Positions 58,503 to 64,000 of a DNA stretch of 64,000 nucleotides are shown one piece after another (position 1 is the stretch's first letter; each line of letters opens with the position of its first letter). The stretch covers positions 31,522,882 to 31,586,881 of the forward strand of contig JAAONU010000006.1 of the NCBI GenBank assembly GCA_012932295.1. The letters are read 5' to 3'. The notes beneath the pieces were generated by a model, which was not told the origin of the DNA, ran no database searches, and saw only the letters and a program-made list of their open reading frames with translations. The translations under genes and the position numbers were made by a program. Origin of the DNA: Cyclina sinensis (Eukaryota; Mollusca; Bivalvia; Venerida; Veneridae).

Positions 58503-58938
58503 GCTTTAAAGCGACTGACTCACAGACTGGCCGACGATTAAAAAAAAATGAAAATGTTCGTACATCTTGAAATTCTTGCTGTAATTTTGAAAAACATATC
58601 TAAGTTAATGACTCATTTTTTGTTACAGAAAAACATCAAAACATAAAGATTTACACACTTTAAAAGTTTACTCCGTTAGTCACAGGGTTAGGTACTTTAG
58701 TTATAATATTAATGTTGATAAAAATGCTGTAACCAGATGCTGTAGCTCAGTGGTGTAGATCGTCGCTCTTTTTTTAACAGGACCTAAAGGTCATGGGTTC
58801 AAATCCTGGTTAAGTCAAAACTTTTTTTCCATTTTTTATGGTGTATAGAAGCATAATATTATGGGTTTTTTCCAGAGTATATTAACTTCTTTTACAAAAA
58901 AAAAATTCAGCTAATTTCTGTGAGTCAGTCGCTTTAAA
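58503..58938. mobile_element. TIR-bounded element enclosing a tRNA-like sequence
   Basis: The left end 'tttaaagcgactgactcaca' matches the reverse complement of the right end 'tgtgagtcagtcgctttaaa'. The 436-bp interior has no transposase but carries the tRNA-like block at 58736-58816. Likely a MITE, either with a SINE inserted or with its own Pol III promoter. Confidence 0.72.
58736..58816 (+). repeat. tRNA-like sequence with good A and B boxes
   Basis: A box TAGCTCAGTGG at 58743-58753 and B box GGTTCAAATCC at 58796-58806, correctly spaced for a Pol III type 2 promoter. The acceptor and T stems pair poorly and a seven-T run (cgctctttttttaac) interrupts the anticodon region, which could end Pol III transcription early. 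A tRNA-derived SINE head or pseudogene, not a working tRNA. Confidence 0.6.
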
Positions 58939-59194
58939 CAACTATGTTACAACTGATTTTGAAAGTCTGGCTATGTGCTTGATCAAGTGTGGAGACTTCA
59001 GTATGATGAACTGGTAAATCTAAAAGGCCAATTTTCACTTACAAAGATAGAATATCATGATCAAATAAAACTAGAGATTGTTTCTGAGAAAAACGTATGT
59101 CTTTCCCCATATATTATTTACCACAAAGTATACTAGTTATAACAAAGGGGCAGAACCCAGAAACAGAAGACACAACTGTGAAATTAACAATAAC

Positions 59195-60038
59195 AAGAGG
59201 GCCAAGATGGTCCCCTATTAATCATATCCACCCAGTAGTTATTGAGATAAGCCAAAATATATCCAAATCTGGACAATTCAATAACCATGACTTTACAAAA
59301 TATCACTGAACTGGAATGTGCTGACAAAATGCTCAACTACACTGAAATCCAACAAGTGGTTACTGAGAACAAAAACAGACAAATTTTGTGACATACAAAC
59401 AGACAGAGATAAAAGATACAAAAATTGTGTTTTCAAAATGATAATTCCCGAGAGGTTTCATCTAAATCTGCCCTGTGGTTATGGTGATATGCTGAAATGT
59501 ACTAAAGATTAGACAAATCAAGCACCGCAACTTCACTAAAAATCATCTCAACATACTAATGACAAGCATAAGTAAACTTGGTCACAATCATTGCTGTGAA
59601 GTTTCCTCAAAATCAAACCAATGGTTATGAAGTTATGCCCAACTATTAAAATTTGAACAAATCAAGGGCTGCAGCTTCTCTTACAATATGTATAAATACA
59701 TTTGCTAATGGTTATAAATCAAAGGCCGTAACCCATCCGACCAGAACACAACAAAAATATGCACAACTACCGTTACTAATAATTATTCCTGAGAAGTTTC
59801 CTCAAAATCCAATCAGTGGTTATGGAAATATGCCCAAATGTTTTCAAATTTGGACAAATCAAGGGCTTCACCTTCACTAAAAATCAACCGACTGGAACAA
59901 ATCAGTAATATGTGAACTACGGACAATATGCAGCCAATATGCATAACTAAACTCGTGAGTTCCATTGAAATCAACCCACACGTGATGAAGACAAAGTGCA
60001 GACAAACTTTGTGACCTACAGACAGCCGTACATACATA
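59195..60038 (+). repeat. Dispersed element 'caagagggccaagatggtcc', ~190-bp units
   Basis: About four units with 'attcctgagaagtttcctca', 'aatcagtggttatggaaata' and 'tgcccaa...gacaaatcaaggg'. The tail 'cctacagacagccgtaca' is cut by the mariner insertion and continues at 60971 ('tacagatggaaagagcaaaa', 'atatgtctcctaccccact'). Confidence 0.75.
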
Positions 60039-60970
60039 TGAGGGTGCATCAATAAATTCGTAAACTAATTCAATAGCGTCAAAACTACTGGTCCGTTTAA
60101 AATGAAACTTTAAATGCTGTGAAAACAGATTATTTCAAATTGAATCGTTCTATGTACACAACTTTGGATGTCATAAACCGTAAACGACGTCACGTTACGA
60201 GTGTCCTTTCGAAAATGGCGTCACACAGCGTCAACGAACAGCGCATCGTTATAAAGTTTTACCCAAAACTCGGAAAGTCTTTTCCAATATTCGTGAAGAT
60301 TTGCAAAAAAGTTTACGGAGAGGCTGCTCTGTCAAAAGGTGGCATTTCAAAGTGGATGAAGCAGTTTAAAGACAGTAGAGAGGCAAGTTAAGACGACAGT
60401 CCTGCAGGTAGACCAGTGACTGTAACAGATGAAGAAACAGCTGCCATTCAGGAGTACAATTCCGAGATAGACGAGTAAGTGTGGAACACGTAGCAGATTA
60501 GTTCGCTATTTCATATGGTACAGCTCAGGGCATTATGACTGATAGATTAGGAATGCGCCGTGTTTCAGCAAGATGGGTGCCTCGTTTGTTGACGTCGGAG
60601 CAGATGGGGGTAAGGGTGAAAATGTGTCAGCAGTACGACAGGAGGTATTGTGAAGAATGCGATTACTTTCTAAATCGAGTGATTACATGTGATGAAACGT
60701 GGATTCACTTTTTTGAACAGGAAGGCAAACGTCAGAGTTCTGTCTGGAATCATCCTTCTTCGCCTTCCCCTACAAAAGCGATAATTTCCAAGTCAGGCGG
60801 GAAGGTTTTGGCCATTATATTCTGTGATACATACGGTGTAGTACAAAACCACGTTCCTCCGAAAACAACAGTCACTGGGAACTATTATGCAACATTACTT
60901 AGAACGGAACTCATGGCCGCAATAAGGAGAAAGCGCCCACATCTACTACGAATTCATTGATGCACCCTCG
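60039..60970 (+). mobile_element. Mariner-family transposon, internally deleted, TA-flanked
   Basis: The left end 'tgagggtgcatcaataaatt' + 'cgta' and the right end, read in reverse complement, 'cgagggtgcatcaatgaatt' + 'cgta' differ at two positions in ~24. A TA dinucleotide flanks both sides (60037-60038 and 60971-60972), and joining the flanks restores the host repeat. At 932 bp it is shorter than the ~1.3 kb usual for mariners. Confidence 0.9.
60215..60960 (+). pseudogene. Truncated mariner transposase
   Basis: Starts MASHSVNEQRIVIKFYPKL, with the HTH region (FVKICKKVYGEAALSKGGIS, KWMKQFKDSREAS) and an in-frame stop at 60389. GRPVTVTDEETAAI follows in the region near 60410-60450, then a frameshift. 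The last frame (60535-60960) has GMRRVSARWVPRLLTSEQ, the first catalytic Asp in TCDETWIHFFEQEGK, the second in IIFCDTYGVVQNH, and NYYATLLRTEL. It stops at KRPHLLR where the right TIR begins, so the third catalytic residue is deleted. Non-functional. Confidence 0.88.
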
Positions 60971-61439
60971 TACAGATGGAAAGAGCAAAAACAATATGTC
61001 TCCTACCCCACTTCATCGGAGTTTCACTAACCTGATGATACATCAACTAAATGCAAATTAGCTATAGTCATTTCACAAGACTCTAAGCAAGGTTGAGTGT
61101 TCAATGTCTGTTTTCAATTTATATGCTCTTTAGAAGAATGGTTGTAATAAATATGTAAATATTATTCAAATTTATCTTTTTTTAGTACCTTTCATCTTTT
61201 TAAATGAAGCATGGCCTTTATGTGAACAGATTTCAATTTAATGCAAGTTACATCCAGCAACAGCATCATCTGTTAAATTTCACATGTATACACCTGCTAG
61301 AGAATGGTTTTCCAAGACTTAAAAATGCCAGCTTGGAGAAAATGTCATTTTTCACTACAGAGAAAGGAGGATTCAAGAACTGTCACTTGAAATTGACATA
61401 TACCCCCAAAATGTAGCTTTGAAATGTAACTGGTATAAA

Positions 61440-62295
61440 TATATAATTGAATATACCCGTGGAAAAAGAGATCAGACAAAAATAGAGTATGAACTGAAGG
61501 TAAATGGTAGAGTAATGTTTTTTTTTTGCTTCAGATTCTTATATGAAGGTTGAAGACATAAATATTCAATGAAATAGAAAGCTTTGAATTTGGTCTTGAA
61601 TACAAACAATATTGTTTTATTCCCAACCCCTACTGATGTTTTATATATAACAAGGCTTGGTGACAAACATTCTGGTCTCAATAAAATCCCCCAAGTGGTT
61701 TTAGAGATGTAGTTTCGACAAGATTTTAATATAGAAGTTATAATAAAAAATGACTAAGGGCCAATAACACTGCCAAAAATAAACCAACTAGAAACTCCTG
61801 ACGATATGCACAGCTAGGTTTGGTGACAAACATTCCTGTGTAGTTTTAATGAAATCCTCCAGTGGTTTTGTAGATTTTAATATACATGTAGAAGTTAGAG
61901 TAAAAATGACTAAGTGCCCATAACTCTGCCAAAAATAATCTGAGCAGAAACTCCTGACGATATGCACAACTAATCTTGGCAAAAAACATCCCTGTAAAGT
62001 TTCAAAGAAATCCTCCAAGCGGTTTTGGAGATGAAGTGTGGACAAGATTTTAATATAGAAGTTAGAGTAAAAAAATGACTAAGTGCCAATTACTCTGCCA
62101 AAAATAAATCGAGCGGAATCTCCTGATGACATGCACAACTAGACTTGGTGACAAACACTCCTGTCAAGTTTCAATGAAATCCCTCAAGCAGTTTTGGAGA
62201 TGAAGCAAGGACAATATTTTCCAGGACAGAAGGATGGATGAATGGATGGACAGACAGTGTGATTACTATATGCCTCCATTGGGGGCATAAAAATG
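61440..62295 (+). repeat. Tandem-core element, ~180-bp units, four copies
   Basis: Units with 'aatgactaagtgccaataac', 'gaaactcctgacgatatgca', 'caactagacttggtgacaaa' and 'ccaagcggttttggagatga'. The tail is 'aggatggatgaatggatgga' and the hairpin end 'tatgcctccattgggggcat' + 'aaaa'. Confidence 0.82.
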
Positions 62296-62363
62296 TGGAT
62301 TTGTTTACCCTAGACCTAGGACAAATTTTAAGTCTAACTAATAGCTAGCCTGTAAAATCTCAC

Positions 62364-62458
62364 TTGGCAGCATCTGTGACCTCTTCATCAAGTGTAGTAG
62401 TACTTTCCATTTCTTGAAATTGTTTGGTGAATGTGCTATACATCTCAAATGACTTCTC
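62364..62458 (-). CDS. Polycystin-1-like most upstream exon seen
   Basis: Encodes EKSFEMYSTFTKQFQEMEST then TTLDEEVTDAA plus a split Lys codon. Acceptor 'gttcttgcag', donor 'gtgaga'. A predicted helix with many Thr/Glu residues, consistent with the helical extracellular region ahead of GAIN. Assignment rests on phase agreement with 58149 and on position. Confidence 0.75.
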
Positions 62459-62879
62459 CTGCAAGAACAATCATGGTTACAAAAAGCATCATAATTCCCC
62501 CCCAAAAAATACTACACTGTTTTGCAGAAGATGTTGAAAAATAACTTAAAAATTTCTTTAACTGTAATACCCTGTTGCTCATTTAAAAGAGACTTGTCAT
62601 ATAAAAGAAGCTTTGATGCAAAGTAGCTTGTTGAAATTGTTAGTAATTACATCAATGAAATTACCAAATAAAGCTGTGGCAAACAAAATTAATCCATGTA
62701 GTGTTTGCTCACTGAATTTATCACATGTAGTTCAGGCTTGATTAAATTATCACCTAAAGCTGTGGGACAAAGAAATTATCACACAGTTTCTGCTTAGTTA
62801 AATTAGGAAATTCAGTTTGGGCACAATGACAATATGACATGTACTTGTGGCTCAACTAAATACAGTTGGACTTGTGAAC

Positions 62880-63580
62880 AATGGTCGGCCAAGGGAAGAT
62901 AGAAACAAGAGCCACTGCAAGCGGGGGCCACGCTCGACTTTTTCTTATTTCCAAAGGCAAACACATCAGAAGTGAAGGGATTTCAAATGAAACATCATTT
63001 GGAAATATAATTTTAGCAACATTCATAATTTTTACCTTAAAGGTCCAGGTCAAGTTCAGTTTAACCTTCTTTGGAGGTATTGTCTAAAAGGTACATGTAG
63101 TTATATCCAAACATGAAGACACTACATCCGTTAACAACAAAGATATAGCCAAGATATGTAATGTCAAGGTCATTTCAACTTCACGCCAAGGTCAAGGTAA
63201 TACTTGAATTGGTAAACACATTTGTTTTATTCTCAGTGTTGTTTGGTCCCTGTATAGATCAAATCTGACCATAAATAAAAAAAGTTTGGCTATTTTAGCA
63301 AAATGCAATAATTCGAACTTGACTGTCAAATTCATTTTAAGGTTAAGGTCATACTTGAATAATTTAACATGTAGGTTTTGTCATGAGCGTTGTTTTGTCC
63401 AAGTATTAATAAAGAACTAAAAATGACATTATGGCCAATAATAGCAAAATTCAATAATTTGTTCTACAAATTTAACAATCAAGCTTTCAAAAATACCGAC
63501 ACACCTATTGTCGAATTATCGATTATAATAACCATGCTGTTTTAACACCTTTCAAAAATAGCTTCTGAAGTCTCTCCTGA
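62880..63580 (+). repeat. 'caagagccactgcaagcggg' dispersed element, degraded
   Basis: Starts 'acaagagccactgcaagcgg' + 'gggccacgctcgac' and contains three loosely related units ('aaggtcaaggtaatacttga', 'acatttgttttattctcagt', 'gtttggtccctgtatagatc'). The right end is unclear. Lies in an upstream intron of the polycystin gene. Confidence 0.5.
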
Positions 63581-63799
63581 ATTAATGGCGACAATGAAAG
63601 GCTGCCATCAAACAATCCAGTGACCACTGTTTACAGATCTTAACTGGCTAGCAGATGGTTTTTGACTTGGTTCTATGCTGTGGTCAGCAAGGTGACCATA
63701 ATTTCCAGCCTATTTTAAGGCATTTTTGGTTTGGAGAAAGTCAGATTGATAGTTGTCCACAAGGTGACCGCTACTCACAAATGCCTGTTAGCACAAGTT

Positions 63800-64000
63800 T
63801 GACTGTATTCATATATTGTTTTGGCTCAATGAAGTTATCACATGCTGTTGTGGCTAAGAGAAGTTATCACATGCTGTTGTGGCTCAATGAAGTTATCACA
63901 TGTTCTTGTGGCTCAGTGAAGTTATCATATGGTGTTGTGGCTCAGTGAGGTTATACATGTTCTTGTGGTACAGTGAAGTTTTTACATGCTGTTGCGTCTT
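63800..64000 (+). repeat. Minisatellite, ~31-bp unit, running off the window
   Basis: At least six copies of 'aagttatcacatgctgttgt' + 'ggctcaatg' with variants, continuing to the last base. Degraded relatives ('aaattatcacctaaagctgt', 'aatttatcacatgtagttc') lie at 62640-62800. The open frame that crosses it is a repeat artefact. Confidence 0.85.

Larger units (their letters stand above)
4460..62458 (-). other. Polycystin-1-like (PKD1L2/PKD1L3-type) gene, 3' part, 21 exons seen
   Basis: This is the gene span covering all coding exons listed separately. Conceptual splicing gives about 1,600 residues with GAIN/GPS, TM1, PLAT, further membrane segments, an extracellular polycystin domain and a C-terminal channel block. 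This order is diagnostic of polycystin-1 family proteins, large plasma- or ciliary-membrane receptors that pair with PKD2-type channel subunits. I call it PKD1L2/PKD1L3-like because the tail after the last membrane segment is short (~40 residues) and lacks an obvious coiled coil. Paralogue assignment needs a tree. The start codon, promoter and N-terminal extracellular domains (lectin, REJ and similar) are not in the window. Introns total over 50 kb and are mostly repeats. Confidence 0.93.

Noticed and set aside
58736..58816. Functional tRNA gene
   Set aside because: Boxes A and B are good but stems pair poorly and a T-run disrupts the anticodon arm.
63655..63948. 97-codon plus-strand frame at the window edge
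   Set aside because: Its C-terminal third is the 31-bp minisatellite and the rest lacks any family signature.

Overview
This window looks like nuclear DNA of a bivalve mollusc, most likely a heterodont clam. The reasons are AT-rich sequence, one multi-exon gene with GT-AG introns running through most of the window, and introns packed with repeats of the type found in clams and oysters. Typical phrases are 'gaccttgacctttgacc', 'agggccatgatggccct', and tails of 'cggacggacgga' ending in 'gggggcataaaa'. The species is an inference. No rRNA, CRISPR or operon-like layout is present. All coordinates were derived by hand.

Host gene: 21 coding exons on the minus strand (62458 down to 4460) encode the C-terminal ~1,600 residues of a polycystin-1 family receptor-channel, closest in architecture to the PKD1L2/PKD1L3-like proteins. 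From N to C the order is: linker (exons at 62364 to 47712), extracellular domain with NPYVW (46596) and a GAIN region (45952), three tandem 8-cysteine repeats plus a GPS motif (44770 and 44230), TM1 (44230), PLAT/LH2 domain (34497, 33496, 32376), TM2-TM5 (30239, 29213, 23210, 18305), TM6 and the extracellular polycystin domain (16990, 16586, 8707), and one long last exon with five more membrane segments and the pore (4460-5406). Reading phases agree at every junction except 58077 to 48534, which needs either a downstream acceptor at 48521 or an unseen small exon. The 5' part of the gene lies beyond base 64000.

Mobile DNA: the introns contain a 7.4-8.24 kb decayed Helentron 3' part (Pif1-like helicase tail plus endonuclease/exonuclease/phosphatase domain), a second EEP remnant at 38.6-39.3 kb, a Penelope-like GIY-YIG tail at 14.39-14.80 kb, a Tc1-like element with 27-bp terminal inverted repeats (15267-16482), a separate Tc1 C-terminal fragment (22214-22455), and an internally deleted mariner (60039-60970). 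There are also foldback MITEs and tRNA-like Pol III relics.

Tandem-core repeats: about twenty dispersed elements have a core of 2-15 tandem units of ~75-190 bp and short complementary ends. They resemble the bivalve 'pearl' / Helentron-associated non-autonomous class. All copies I could orient lie in the same direction, antisense to the polycystin gene, and many units carry a nuclear-receptor DR1-like motif. One ~2.08 kb array (50223-52307) is inserted inside another array, and the mariner sits in a third. No second host gene was found on either strand.
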